DNA of 64,000 bases, taken from Leucobacter chironomi DSM 19883. GTDB taxonomy: Bacteria; Actinomycetota; Actinomycetes; Actinomycetales; Microbacteriaceae. The stretch spans positions 1 to 64,000 of the forward strand of contig NZ_ATXU01000002.1 in NCBI RefSeq assembly GCF_000421845.1, given 5' to 3'. The position numbers and the translations under genes were made by a program. Positions within the stretch are counted from its first letter, which is position 1; each line of letters begins with the position of its first letter. The notes beneath the pieces were generated by a model. The model made no database searches. It had not been told where the DNA came from and saw nothing but the letters and a program-made list of their open reading frames with translations. Below, one piece after another: positions 1 to 12,445 of the stretch.

Positions 1-3648
<3,648 letters not shown>

Positions 3649-3790
3649 ACCCCACAACACCACCCCCTGGGTTGGTGTGGGTGGAAGTAAGCAATTAACG
3701 TAACGATGTATCGCGTCCACTTTGTGGTTCCCAACAGACGGCCCACAACCCACCCCCTTGCGGGATGGTTTGTGTCGACATGTTGATAGA

Positions 3791-3907
3791 GTTACGGCGG
3801 CCATAGCGTCAGGGAAACGCCCGGTCACATTCCGAACCCGGAAGCTAAGACTGACAGCGCCGATGGTACTGCGAGGGGGACCTCGTGGGAGAGTAGGACA
3901 CCGCCGG
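3791..3907 (+). rRNA. rrf: 5S ribosomal RNA
   Basis: A 117-nt gene, the usual actinobacterial length, starting GTTACGGCGGCCATAGCG and ending in the complementary CACCGCCGGA segment that closes helix I. Internal CCGAACCCGGAAGCTAAG and GGTACTGC blocks are typical 5S sequences. It follows the 23S gene by about 140 bp and precedes the operon terminator. Confidence 0.96.
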
Positions 3908-3923
3908 ACACCCTTTACAGGAG

Positions 3924-3970
3924 AGCCCTGATGAACTCGCCAGAGACGGCGAGATCATCAGGGCTTTTCT
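3924..3970 (+). terminator. rRNA operon terminator
   Basis: An 11-bp stem AGCCCTGATGA (3924-3934) pairs with TCATCAGGGCT (3955-3965); a second stem CTCGCC/GGCGAG is nested within, and TTTT follows at once. It lies 16 bp after the 5S gene, so it ends the rrn operon. Confidence 0.9.
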
Positions 3971-4061
3971 CATTTGTGCACCCGTACGGGCACTGCGGCA
4001 GAGGCATCGATCCGCCCCGCCCGGGATCCCTTCCTTCCAGGAGCGCACACCGCGCTTCCGA

Positions 4062-4067
4062 TAGAAT
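4062..4067 (+). promoter_or_regulatory. candidate -10 element of the mrp operon
   Basis: TAGAAT lies about 40 bp upstream of the mrpA start. No convincing -35 hexamer is visible at 17 bp. It is the only TANNNT match well placed between the rrn terminator and mrpA. Confidence 0.35.
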
Positions 4068-4108
4068 GGTGGAACGAGACGACCGAAAACGATGGAAGCG
4101 GGCCGCCT

Positions 4109-7003
4109 ATGGGAGCGATGACGAGCACACTGCTCCTCCTCGCTCTCAGCGCCCTCATCGCACACCCGCTCGTCCGCCGCTTCGGGCGCCGCACCTTCAT
4201 CGTCCTCTCCCTGCTGGTCGCCGGTGTCTTCGTCGCGCTGCTGTGGCTCGCCCAGCCCGTGTTCTCGGGCGGGGCCATCGTCGAGACGATCCAGTGGGTG
4301 CCGCAGCTCGACCTGAGCGTGACGCTGCGGCTCGACGCGGTCTCCGCGCTCTTCGCGCTGCTCGTCACCGGCGCGGGTGCGCTCGTACTGCTCTACTGCG
4401 CGAGCTACTTCGAGGACGGTGAACAGGGCCTCGCCCGCTTCGCCGCCGTGTTCATGGGCTTCGCGACCTCGATGCTCGGTCTCGTGCTGGCCGACGACAT
4501 CTACCTCCTCTTCATCTTCTGGGAGGGCACCACGGTGTTCTCCTTCCTGCTCATCGGTCACGCGACCCGTCTCCGCACCGCGAATTCTGCGTCGTTGCAA
4601 GCGCTCATGGTCACTACGCTGGGCGGGCTCGCGATGCTCGTCGGCTTCGTGCTGCTCGCCCAGCAGGCGGGCACCTCCCTGCTCTCCGAGATCGTCGCCG
4701 ATCCGCCCCAGGGGCCGGTTGCCACGACCGCTGTGTACCTGCTGCTCGCCGGAGCACTGTCGAAGTCGGCGATCTTCCCGTTCCACTTCTGGTTGCCCGG
4801 CGCCATGGCCGCGCCCACCCCGGTCAGCGCCTACCTGCACGCCGCGGCGATGGTGAAGGCCGGCATCTACCTCATCGCCCGGATCGGACCGGGCTTCAGT
4901 GATGTGCCCGGCTACCGGGAGACCCTCGTGATCCTCGGTGCGATCACCATGATCAACGGAGGCATCCGCGCGCTCAAGCAGTTCGACATCAAGCTGATCG
5001 TCGCGCACGGCACGGTCAGCCAGCTCGGCCTGCTGGTGATGGTGTTCGGCGTCGGCGATCCGCGCGCCTCCTACGCGGGCTTCGCCTTGCTGTTCGCCCA
5101 CGCCGTCGCCAAGGCGCCCCTGTTCCTCGCGGTGGGCATCATCGACCACTCCACCGGCACCCGCGACCTGCGCAAGCTCTGCGGGCTGGGCCGCCGCATG
5201 CCCATCCTCACGGTGATCACCGTCGTCGCAGCGGCCTCGATGGCGGGCGCGCCGCCCTTCATCGGATTCGTCGCCAAAGAGTCCGCGTTCACCGAGCTGC
5301 TCAGCATCGGCGAGACGGAGCCGCTCGCGCTGTTCGCCTTCGGCGTCGCCGTCGTGGGCAGCGTGCTCACCGTCGCCTACATGGGTCGTTTCCTGTGGGG
5401 AGCCTTCGCCGACAAAGCGGGCACCAGCGAGTGCTCGATCGTGCACCGACCCGCCGGCGTGCTCTTCGTCGCCCCCGCGACGTTCGCGCTGCTGGCGCTC
5501 GCCGGTGGTCTGCTCGCGTCGCCCATCGATCCGCTGCTGCAGGCGATGGTGCCGCACACGGGTGAGGCGCCCGAGCACCTCGCCCTCTGGCACGGTTTCA
5601 CCCTGCCGCTCGCGGTCTCCGCCGCGGTGCTGCTGCTCGGCGCCGGCCTCGCGGCGCTGCTCTCCCGCACCACGCCGGTCATCCCTGCGCTGCCCGAGCG
5701 CTTCTCCGCGTCGCACGCGTACTGGGTCGTGACGCACTGGCTCGACACGCTCGCCGTGCGGCTCACCGCCCTCACCCAGCGCGGCTCGCTGCCGTTCTAC
5801 CTCGCAGTGATCCTCATCGTGCTCGTCGGAGCCCTCGGCGGCACGTTGCTCGTCACGGGGGAGTGGCCCGCCGAGTTCGAGCTGATGAGCTCGCCCGTGC
5901 AGCTGCCGATCGCCATCATCATGAGCGTCGCCGCGATCTTCTCGCTGCGAGCCCGCACCCGCTTCCAGTCGGTCGTGCTCGTCGGCGTCACTGGCTACGG
6001 CATGGCCGCGATCTTCGCCATGCACGGCGCCCCCGATCTCGCGCTCACGCAGGCGCTCGTCGAGACCGTCACCCTCATCGCCTTCGTGCTCGTGATCCGT
6101 CGCCTGCCGCAGCGCATGGGGTCGGCTGCGAGCCGACGGGTGCGCTGGGCGCGCGTCGCGATCGGTGTCTCCGTGGGCCTCGTGCTCGGCGCGGTCGCGG
6201 TCGTGGCGCTCGGATCGCGCATCGACGATCCGATCTCGCTGCAGATCCCCGAGCTCGCGGCCGCCGGTGGTCACGGCTACAACGCGGTGAACGTGATGCT
6301 CGTCGACATCCGCGGCTGGGACACGATGGGAGAGCTTTCCGTGATCCTCGCCGCCGCGACCGGCGTCGCCTCGCTCGTCTTCCTGCGCACCCGAGCCGAC
6401 CTCCGTCCCAAGCTGACGCGCCGGGCGGCTCGCTCGGAGGCGCGCGCCCACCTCATGCACGTCGCGGATCCGGATCACCCGGCGCGGCGGGTCGCCTGGC
6501 TGCTCGCGGGTCGGCATCTCGACCCCGCGCACCGCTCGATCCTGCTCGAGGTGGTGGTGCGGCTCCTGTTCCACGGGCTCATCATCCTGTCGATCTACCT
6601 GCTGCTCACGGGGCACAACACCCCCGGCGGCGGCTTCGCAGGCGGGCTGGTGGCGGGCCTCGCGCTCGTCGCCCGCTACCTCGCCGGCGGCCGCTACGAG
6701 CTCGGCGCCACCGTGCCGCTCGACGCGGGCCGCATCCTCGGCACCGGCCTCGCACTCGCCGTGTCGATGGCGCTGCTGCCGATGTTCTTCGGCCAGTCCG
6801 CGCTAGCATCGGCGTGGATCGACGTCGACCTCGGCCCCTTCGGGGTGCTGCCGCTCGTGACGTCGACGCTCTTCGACATCGGGGTCTACCTGGTGGTATT
6901 CGGCCTGATCCTCGATGTGCTGCGCAGCCTGGGCGCTGAGATCGACGAGCACGAGGAAGCCGAGACCGCAGCATTCGAGGAAGAGGAGGTGAGCCACCGA
7001 TGA
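4109..7003 (+). CDS. mrpA: Mrp-type cation/proton antiporter, fused MrpA-MrpB subunit
   Basis: A 964-residue multispanning membrane protein of the complex I-related Mrp (Mnh/Sha) antiporter, which exports Na+ or other monovalent cations in exchange for H+. The N-terminal part (about 1-600) is NuoL/NuoM-like with the proton-antiporter core (TTVFSFLLIGH, HFWLPGAM, AHAVAKAPLF). A middle part (about 600-750) matches the MrpA C-terminal helices (HGAPDLALTQALVETVT). The last 150 residues (RLLFHGLIILSIYLLLTGH, GGGFAGGLVAGLAL) are an MrpB/MnhB domain, so A and B are one polypeptide, as in many Actinomycetota. ATG 4109 has GGAAG 10 nt upstream; ATG 4118 in the same frame is possible but its GGGAG is too close. 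The stop overlaps mrpC by ATGA. Confidence 0.93.
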   Translation: MGAMTSTLLLLALSALIAHPLVRRFGRRTFIVLSLLVAGVFVALLWLAQPVFSGGAIVETIQWVPQLDLSVTLRLDAVSALFALLVTGAGALVLLYCASYFEDGEQGLARFAAVFMGFATSMLGLVLADDIYLLFIFWEGTTVFSFLLIGHATRLRTANSASLQALMVTTLGGLAMLVGFVLLAQQAGTSLLSEIVADPPQGPVATTAVYLLLAGALSKSAIFPFHFWLPGAMAAPTPVSAYLHAAAMVKAGIYLIARIGPGFSDVPGYRETLVILGAITMINGGIRALKQFDIKLIVAHGTVSQLGLLVMVFGVGDPRASYAGFALLFAHAVAKAPLFLAVGIIDHSTGTRDLRKLCGLGRRMPILTVITVVAAASMAGAPPFIGFVAKESAFTELLSIGETEPLALFAFGVAVVGSVLTVAYMGRFLWGAFADKAGTSECSIVHRPAGVLFVAPATFALLALAGGLLASPIDPLLQAMVPHTGEAPEHLALWHGFTLPLAVSAAVLLLGAGLAALLSRTTPVIPALPERFSASHAYWVVTHWLDTLAVRLTALTQRGSLPFYLAVILIVLVGALGGTLLVTGEWPAEFELMSSPVQLPIAIIMSVAAIFSLRARTRFQSVVLVGVTGYGMAAIFAMHGAPDLALTQALVETVTLIAFVLVIRRLPQRMGSAASRRVRWARVAIGVSVGLVLGAVAVVALGSRIDDPISLQIPELAAAGGHGYNAVNVMLVDIRGWDTMGELSVILAAATGVASLVFLRTRADLRPKLTRRAARSEARAHLMHVADPDHPARRVAWLLAGRHLDPAHRSILLEVVVRLLFHGLIILSIYLLLTGHNTPGGGFAGGLVAGLALVARYLAGGRYELGATVPLDAGRILGTGLALAVSMALLPMFFGQSALASAWIDVDLGPFGVLPLVTSTLFDIGVYLVVFGLILDVLRSLGAEIDEHEEAETAAFEEEEVSHR

Positions 7004-7584
7004 CCATGCCGCTCGTACTCGTCGCCGCGATGGTCGTGCTCTACGCCTGCGGCGTGTACCTCATGCTCGACCGCACCCTCACCCGGCTGCTGCTCGGCTT
7101 CCTGCTCGTCGGCAACGCGACGAACCTGCTCATCTTCCTGATGTCGGGCTCCTTCGGCGCCGCTCCCATCGGCGGCGGCCCGGCGGAGGAGATGAGCGAT
7201 CCGCTGCCGCAGGCCTTCATCCTCACGGCGATCGTGATCACCTTCGGGGTGAGCGCCTTCCTGCTCGCCCTCATCTACCGCTCCTGGCGCCTCGCCCAGG
7301 ACATGGACGACCGGGTGCAGGACGACGAGGCCGACCTCGAGCTCGCGACCACCGAAGCGCTCACGACGGACGAGGTCACCGACGAAGATCTCGCGGAGAC
7401 CCCCGAGTTCTCGGATGATGATGACGACGACTCGCCGGATGAGGGTCCGGATCCCGATCCGGTTCTTGATCCGAGGGATCAGGCCCCCGGCGCCCGCGAC
7501 GAACCGGGCGAACGGCACGCACACGACGCAACGGGGCCGCGCGGCCCCCGCGCCGCCGCACGAGACGGGGAGGAGCAGCGATGA
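7000..7584 (+). CDS. mrpC: Mrp antiporter subunit C with long acidic tail
   Basis: A 194-residue NuoK-like subunit. Three transmembrane segments fill residues 1-95 (start MTMPLVLVAAMVVLYACGVY; GNATNLLIFLMSG; ILTAIVITFGVSAFLLALIY). MrpC proteins are usually about 110-130 residues; this one continues for about 95 more residues, rich in D and E, with a run of six Asp near residue 140 and then an R/A/G/P-rich end. The start ATG overlaps the mrpA stop and the end overlaps mrpD by ATGA, so translation is probably coupled. The tail is likely disordered and cytoplasmic; its role is unknown. Confidence 0.9.
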   Translation: MTMPLVLVAAMVVLYACGVYLMLDRTLTRLLLGFLLVGNATNLLIFLMSGSFGAAPIGGGPAEEMSDPLPQAFILTAIVITFGVSAFLLALIYRSWRLAQDMDDRVQDDEADLELATTEALTTDEVTDEDLAETPEFSDDDDDDSPDEGPDPDPVLDPRDQAPGARDEPGERHAHDATGPRGPRAAARDGEEQR

Positions 7585-9239
7585 CAGTCCTCGTTCCCCT
7601 CGTCGTGCTCGTGCCCCTCGCCAGCGCGGCCTTCGCGCTCGCCGTGCCCGGTCATCGCAAGCTGCAGCAGGGCATCACCCTGCTCTCGCTGACGGCCGTG
7701 CTCGCGCTGAGCGGCACGCTGATGTGGCTCGTCGATGCGCACGGGACCCTCGTGATGGAGGTGGGCGGCTGGGCCGCGCCATTCGGCATCGCGCTCGTGG
7801 TCGACCGCGTCTCGGCACTCATGCTCGTCGTGTCGTCAGTGGTGCTGCTCGGTGTGTTCGTGTTCTCGATCGGCCAGGGCCTCGCCGACGGCGACGAGGA
7901 GACGCCGGTCTCGATCTACTACCCCACCTACCTCGTGCTGGGGGCGGGCGTGTTCAACGCGTTCATCGCCGGCGACCTCTTCAACCTCTACGTCGGCTTC
8001 GAGATCCTGCTCGTCTCGAGCTACGTGCTCATCACCCTCGGCGGCACGGCGCAGCGCATCCGAGCGGGCGTCACCTATGTGATCGTGTCGCTCGTGTCGT
8101 CGGTGCTGTTCCTCGCCACGATCGGACTGATCTACGGCGCGACGGGCACGGTCAACATGGCGCAGCTGACCGTGCGCATCGCCGAACTGCCGAGCGAGAT
8201 GCAACTGCTGCTCAACCTCGCGCTGCTCATCGCATTCGGGATCAAGGCCGCCGTGTTCCCGCTCTCGTTCTGGCTGCCCGACTCCTACCCGACGGCCCCG
8301 GCGCCGGTGACCGCGGTGTTCGCCGGCCTGCTCACGAAGGTCGGCGTCTACGCGATCATCCGCAGCCAGACCCTGCTCTTCCCCCAATCGAGCGTCGACA
8401 CGCTGCTCATGGTCGTGGCGGGACTCACCCTGATCGTCGGAATCCTCGGCGCCGTATCGCAGCTCGACATCAAGCGACTGCTGTCGTTCACGCTCATCAG
8501 CCACATCGGCTACATGATCTTCGGCATCGGCATGGCGAACGCCGCGGGCTTCGCGGCGACGATCTACTACATCGCCCACCACATCATCGTGCAGACCACG
8601 CTGTTCCTCGCCGTGGGGCTGATCGAGCGCCAGGGCGGCACGACCTCGCTCGCCGGGCTCGGCGGCCTGCTGCGCGCGGCCCCCGTGATCGCCGTGCTGT
8701 TCTTCATCCCGATGCTCAACCTCGGCGGTATCCCGCCCTTCTCCGGATTCATCGGCAAGCTCGGCCTCTTCACGGTCGCCGCCGAGCTCGCGACGCCCGA
8801 AGCGTACTGGCTGATGGGCATCGGCGCGCTCGTGTCGCTGCTCACCCTCTACGCGCTGGCCAGGGCCTGGGTGCTCGCCTTCTGGCGGCCGAAGAAGCGG
8901 GCCGAAGCGGAGGCCCGCAGCCTGAAGTCGCCGACCACCGAAGCGCTCGTGCTGCGCGAGCGCGAGGAGGCGCTGCTGGAGCGGCTGCAGGACGCGCCGG
9001 ACGCGACCCCGAACCAGGAGCAGAAGGAGATCCCGCGCCTCATGTTCGCGGCGACCGCCGGCATGGTGGCCGTGAGCATCGCCCTCACCATCTTCGCGGG
9101 TCCGCTCTACGCCTACGCCGACCGGGCGGGACGCGACATGGCGGCGCCCAGCGAGATGGTGGAGCTCGTGCTCGGCGGCAACCCGGGCGGCCTCGGCGGC
9201 GGCAGCGGCGACACCAGGCCGGGGGAGGACGGGCGATGA
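7581..9239 (+). CDS. mrpD: Mrp antiporter subunit D
   Basis: A 552-residue NuoM/NuoN-like proton-antiporter subunit. Fourteen or so hydrophobic segments can be traced; family motifs include the region GIKAAVFPLSFWLPDSYPTA (conserved Lys plus Pro-rich loop) and LTKVGVYAIIR. It overlaps mrpC (ATGA) and mrpE (ATGA). MrpA and MrpD together form the two ion pathways of the complex. The C-terminal 110 residues include a charged cytoplasmic stretch and one further helix. Confidence 0.94.
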   Translation: MTVLVPLVVLVPLASAAFALAVPGHRKLQQGITLLSLTAVLALSGTLMWLVDAHGTLVMEVGGWAAPFGIALVVDRVSALMLVVSSVVLLGVFVFSIGQGLADGDEETPVSIYYPTYLVLGAGVFNAFIAGDLFNLYVGFEILLVSSYVLITLGGTAQRIRAGVTYVIVSLVSSVLFLATIGLIYGATGTVNMAQLTVRIAELPSEMQLLLNLALLIAFGIKAAVFPLSFWLPDSYPTAPAPVTAVFAGLLTKVGVYAIIRSQTLLFPQSSVDTLLMVVAGLTLIVGILGAVSQLDIKRLLSFTLISHIGYMIFGIGMANAAGFAATIYYIAHHIIVQTTLFLAVGLIERQGGTTSLAGLGGLLRAAPVIAVLFFIPMLNLGGIPPFSGFIGKLGLFTVAAELATPEAYWLMGIGALVSLLTLYALARAWVLAFWRPKKRAEAEARSLKSPTTEALVLREREEALLERLQDAPDATPNQEQKEIPRLMFAATAGMVAVSIALTIFAGPLYAYADRAGRDMAAPSEMVELVLGGNPGGLGGGSGDTRPGEDGR

Positions 9240-9802
9240 GCGACACCGGGTTCTCGACTCCGCGCGCGGCACGGCGCGCGGAGTGGGGCGTGCGCCTGCA
9301 CGAACTGCCCCTGCTGGTGGGGCTCGTGCTGTTGTGGACGATGCTGTGGCACGAGATCTCGCTGCTGTCGGTGGTGAGCGGCATCGTCGTCGCCGTCGTG
9401 GTGATGCGCGTCTTCTACCTGCCGCCCGTCGAGCTCGCGGGGCGTTTCAACCCCTGGTACGCGCTGCTCTACCTCGGCTACTTCCTCTGGCACCTCGCGC
9501 TCGCATCGTGGCAGGTGGCGTGGCTCGCGGTGCGGCCGGGGCCGCCGCCTCCGTGCTCGGTCATCGCGGTGCGCCTGCGCACCCGATCCGACTTCATCCT
9601 CACGATGGTGGGGCTCACGACCTCGCTGATCCCCGGCTCGCTCGTGGCTGAGGTGGATCGCTTCCGCTCGATCCTCTACCTGCACGTGCTGAACACGCCC
9701 ACGCAGAAGGAGATCACCGCGATGCGCCGCGAAGCCCGACGCATCGAACGGCTGCTCGTGATGACCGTCGGATCGCGGGAAGAGATGAGGGAGCTGCGAT
9801 GA
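9236..9802 (+). CDS. mrpE: Mrp antiporter subunit E
   Basis: A 188-residue protein with two or three N-terminal transmembrane helices and a soluble C-terminal domain, the MNHE family layout. Typical residues are the segment RSDFILTMVGLTTSLIPGSL followed by LYLHVLNTP. ATG at 9236 overlaps the mrpD stop; the stop overlaps the mrpF start by ATGA. It is a structural subunit of the Mrp complex. Confidence 0.92.
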   Translation: MSDTGFSTPRAARRAEWGVRLHELPLLVGLVLLWTMLWHEISLLSVVSGIVVAVVVMRVFYLPPVELAGRFNPWYALLYLGYFLWHLALASWQVAWLAVRPGPPPPCSVIAVRLRTRSDFILTMVGLTTSLIPGSLVAEVDRFRSILYLHVLNTPTQKEITAMRREARRIERLLVMTVGSREEMRELR

Positions 9803-10113
9803 GCGCCGCCATGCAGATGCTCACCCTCCTCGCGGGGGCCGGGCTCACATTCACCGCACTCGCCGCGATCGTGCGCATCGTGCGCGGTCCCACGATCCTC
9901 GACCGCATGGTTGCCTCCGACGTCCTGCTCACCACCCTGATGCTGGCAGTCGGCACCGATATGGTGGTGCGCGGGCACACCGACACGATCCCGCTGATGA
10001 CCGTCATCGCCGCGACCGCGACATTTGCGACCATCGTGGTGGCGCGCTATGTGAAGCGCCGCGCCGAGTCGCCGCGGCCGCCCGAGTCGCGGAAGGGAGC
10101 CGGCCATGTTTGA
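9799..10113 (+). CDS. mrpF: Mrp antiporter subunit F
   Basis: A 104-residue protein with three transmembrane segments and the MrpF signature RIVRGPTILDRMVASDVL between the first and second. ATG 9799 overlaps mrpE; it overlaps mrpG by 8 nt. It is a small structural subunit of the Mrp antiporter. Confidence 0.93.
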   Translation: MSAAMQMLTLLAGAGLTFTALAAIVRIVRGPTILDRMVASDVLLTTLMLAVGTDMVVRGHTDTIPLMTVIAATATFATIVVARYVKRRAESPRPPESRKGAGHV

Positions 10114-10492
10114 CCTCGAACTCGTCGAGCAGCTCATGGATCTCGCGGCGGTGGTGTGCGTGCTGCTCGCGGCGGTGCTCTCGGTCGCCGCCGGCATCGG
10201 CCTGCTGCGCTTCCCCGATGCGCTCAGTCGGCTGCACGCGGCGACGAAGCCGCAGATCTTCGGCCTGCTGCTCGTCATCGCGGCGATCGCACTCGACCAG
10301 CGCTCCTTCGCGACGCTGCTGGCGCTGATCCCGGTCTTCGTGTTCCAGTCGCTCACGGCGCCCGTCGCCGCCCACATGGTGGGTCGCGCCGCCTACCGCA
10401 CGGGCCAGCTCGACGACGCCACCCTGGTGATCGACGAGCTCGGCCCCGCGATCGAGCAGGCCGCGCAGCGGGAGGAAGGCTCGGGCCGCTAG
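10106..10492 (+). CDS. mrpG: Mrp antiporter subunit G
   Basis: A 128-residue PhaG/MnhG family protein with three transmembrane segments and the family motif GLLRFPDALSRLHAATKPQ. It is the last gene of the operon; the stop at 10490-10492 is followed by about 110 bp and a bidirectional hairpin shared with aceB. All seven Mrp functions (A/B fused, C, D, E, F, G) are therefore present and in the canonical order. Confidence 0.93.
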   Translation: MFDLELVEQLMDLAAVVCVLLAAVLSVAAGIGLLRFPDALSRLHAATKPQIFGLLLVIAAIALDQRSFATLLALIPVFVFQSLTAPVAAHMVGRAAYRTGQLDDATLVIDELGPAIEQAAQREEGSGR

Positions 10493-10600
10493 ACGCACCG
10501 AGCGGGCCGTCCGGCGCACTGCTCGAGCGGCTTCGCCGATCGGCACTGCCCGAGAGTGTTCCGAGGAGCGGGCTTCCGCGCGGCGATGCCCGGATACACG

Positions 10601-10632
10601 AGGAGACCCGGGCCGTCTGGCCCGGGTCTCCT
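10601..10632. terminator. bidirectional hairpin between mrpG and aceB
   Basis: A perfect 14-bp stem (AGGAGACCCGGGCC pairing with GGCCCGGGTCTCCT) with a GTCT loop sits between the two convergent genes, 16 bp from the aceB stop. No T-tract follows on either strand, as is common for high-GC intrinsic terminators. Confidence 0.8.
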
Positions 10633-10647
10633 GCACCGCTATCCGAG

Positions 10648-12297
10648 TTACGCGTCCACGAGGTAGCGGCTGTAGGCCGGCACCGTCAGGAAGGTGGGGA
10701 AGTCGTCGCCGAGCGCCACGTCGGCGAACAGCTCGGCCGCGTCGTCGTAGCGGTCGCCCTCGAATCGGGTGAAACCGGCGACGGCCTCGCGCACGAGCTC
10801 GGCGACCCAGTCGCGGGTGATGCGGGTGCCCTCGGCGGTCGACTGATCCTGGTGGATCCACTGCCAGATCTGCGAGCGGCTGATCTCGGCGGTGGCGGCG
10901 TCCTCCATGAGGTTGTCGATGGCGACGGCCCCGAGCCCGCGCAGCCAGGCCTCGATGTAGCGGATGCCGATCGAGACGTTCTCGCGCACTCCCGCCTCGG
11001 TGATGTCGCGGCCGATGTGCACGTCGAGCAGCTGCGCGGCGGTCACCTCGACGTCGTCGCGCTGGCGGTCGACCTGGTTGGGCCGGTCGCCGAGCACCGC
11101 GTCGAACTCGGCCCGGGCGACGGGGATGAGGTCGGGGTGCGCGACCCAGGTGCCGTCGAAGCCGTCGGTGGCCTCGCGCTGCTTGTCGGCGCGCACCTTC
11201 TCCTCGGCGCGGCGGGTGACCTCGGGGTCGCGGCGGTTCGGGATGAACGCGCTCATGCCGCCGATGGCGTGAGCGCCGCGCTTGTGGCAGGTCTTCACGA
11301 GCAGTTCGGTGTAGGCCCGCATGAAGGGCACGGTCATGGTGACCTCGCTGCGGTCCGGGAGCACGAACCGGGCGCCGCGGCCGCGGTAGTTCTTGATGAT
11401 CGAGAAGATGTAGTCCCAGCGGCCGGCGTTGAGGCCCGCGATGTGGTCCCGCATCACGTAGAGGATCTCCTCCATCTCGAAGGCGGCGGGCAGGGTCTCG
11501 ATGAGCACGGTCGCGCGGATCGTGCCGTGGTCGAGGCCGAGCACCTGCTCGGTGTAGGCGAAGATGTCGTCCCAGAGCTTCGCCTCCTCGCTCGACTCGA
11601 GCTTGGCGATGTAGAAGTAGGGGCCGCGGCCGCGTGCGACGAGCTCGCGAGCGTTGTGGAAGGCGTAGAGGCCGAAGTCGACGAGGCTGCCGGAGGCGGC
11701 GCCCGACTGGCCTTGCGCGTCGACGAAGCGCATGTGCTTCTCGACGAGGTGCCAGCCGCGGGGGCGCATCACGATGGTGGGAGTGCGCTCGGCGGTGACG
11801 CGGTACTCCTTGCCCTCGGGGCTCGTGTACTCGAGCTGCTCGCGGATCGCGTCGAAGAGCGACAGCTGGCCGCCGATGACGTTCTTCCAGGTGGGGCTGG
11901 TGGCGTCCTCCTGGTCGGCGAGCCAGACGCGGGCGCCCGAGTTCATCGCATTGATGGTCATCTTCGGGTCGGTGGGGCCGGTGATCTCGACGCGGCGGTC
12001 CTCCAGGCCGGGGCCGGGGCCGGCGACGCGCCAGCTCGTGTCCTCGCGGATCGAGCGGGTGTCGTCGCGGAACTTCGGGTCGCGGCCGTTGCCGATCTCG
12101 TAGCGGCGGCGCTGCCGGTCTGCGAGGCGCTCGTGACGGGTGCTTGCGAAGCGGTGGTGCAGCTCGGTGAGGAACTGCAGGGCCTCGGCGGTGAGGATCT
12201 CGTCGCTGCGGTCGAACGGGCGGCCGGTGACCTCGATGCGCGGGCCGGCGGTGGAGGTGGCGGTCTGCTGCTGCGGGGCCGCCTGCGTGGTGATCAT
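10648..12297 (-). CDS. aceB: malate synthase A
   Basis: A 549-residue enzyme condensing glyoxylate with acetyl-CoA to give malate, the second step of the glyoxylate shunt. Form A features seen: NSGARVWLADQEDATSP, RPRGWHL, GLNAGRWDYIFSIIKNYRG (catalytic-region Arg and Asp) and the signature KTCHKRGAHAIGGMSAFIP. Length matches form A (about 530-550). ATG at 12297 has AAGGA 7 nt upstream on the minus strand. The partner isocitrate lyase gene is not in the window. It is transcribed divergently from a RamB-type regulator, with a long palindrome in the shared intergenic region. Confidence 0.96.
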   Translation of the reverse strand: MITTQAAPQQQTATSTAGPRIEVTGRPFDRSDEILTAEALQFLTELHHRFASTRHERLADRQRRRYEIGNGRDPKFRDDTRSIREDTSWRVAGPGPGLEDRRVEITGPTDPKMTINAMNSGARVWLADQEDATSPTWKNVIGGQLSLFDAIREQLEYTSPEGKEYRVTAERTPTIVMRPRGWHLVEKHMRFVDAQGQSGAASGSLVDFGLYAFHNARELVARGRGPYFYIAKLESSEEAKLWDDIFAYTEQVLGLDHGTIRATVLIETLPAAFEMEEILYVMRDHIAGLNAGRWDYIFSIIKNYRGRGARFVLPDRSEVTMTVPFMRAYTELLVKTCHKRGAHAIGGMSAFIPNRRDPEVTRRAEEKVRADKQREATDGFDGTWVAHPDLIPVARAEFDAVLGDRPNQVDRQRDDVEVTAAQLLDVHIGRDITEAGVRENVSIGIRYIEAWLRGLGAVAIDNLMEDAATAEISRSQIWQWIHQDQSTAEGTRITRDWVAELVREAVAGFTRFEGDRYDDAAELFADVALGDDFPTFLTVPAYSRYLVDA

Positions 12298-12347
12298 GAT
12301 CGTGTCCTTAGGTGTGGTCCGTGAAACGGATTGCGGTGTAGTTCCAT

Positions 12348-12384
12348 CCTGAGGGGCGGATCGCGGGCCGATCCGCCCCTCAGG
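12348..12384. promoter_or_regulatory. 15-bp-arm palindrome between aceB and its divergent regulator
   Basis: CCTGAGGGGCGGATC (12348-12362) and its exact complement (12370-12384) flank a 7-nt centre. It lies about 50 bp upstream of the aceB start codon. On the minus strand a possible TTCAAC/TATTCA promoter with 18-bp spacing lies just upstream, so the palindrome would cover the transcription start or the early leader. It may be an operator or an RNA hairpin controlling aceB. Confidence 0.6.
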
Positions 12385-12445
12385 GGGGTGAATATTCGCG
12401 ATTCTTCTGCTTGTTGAAAAAATGCTGGTCTGGCACCATGGGGAC

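Noticed and set aside
3845-6616. 923-codon minus-strand open frame opposite mrpA and the 5S gene
   Set aside because: It runs into the 5S rRNA gene and the terminator and consists of charged low-complexity sequence, a shadow of mrpA.
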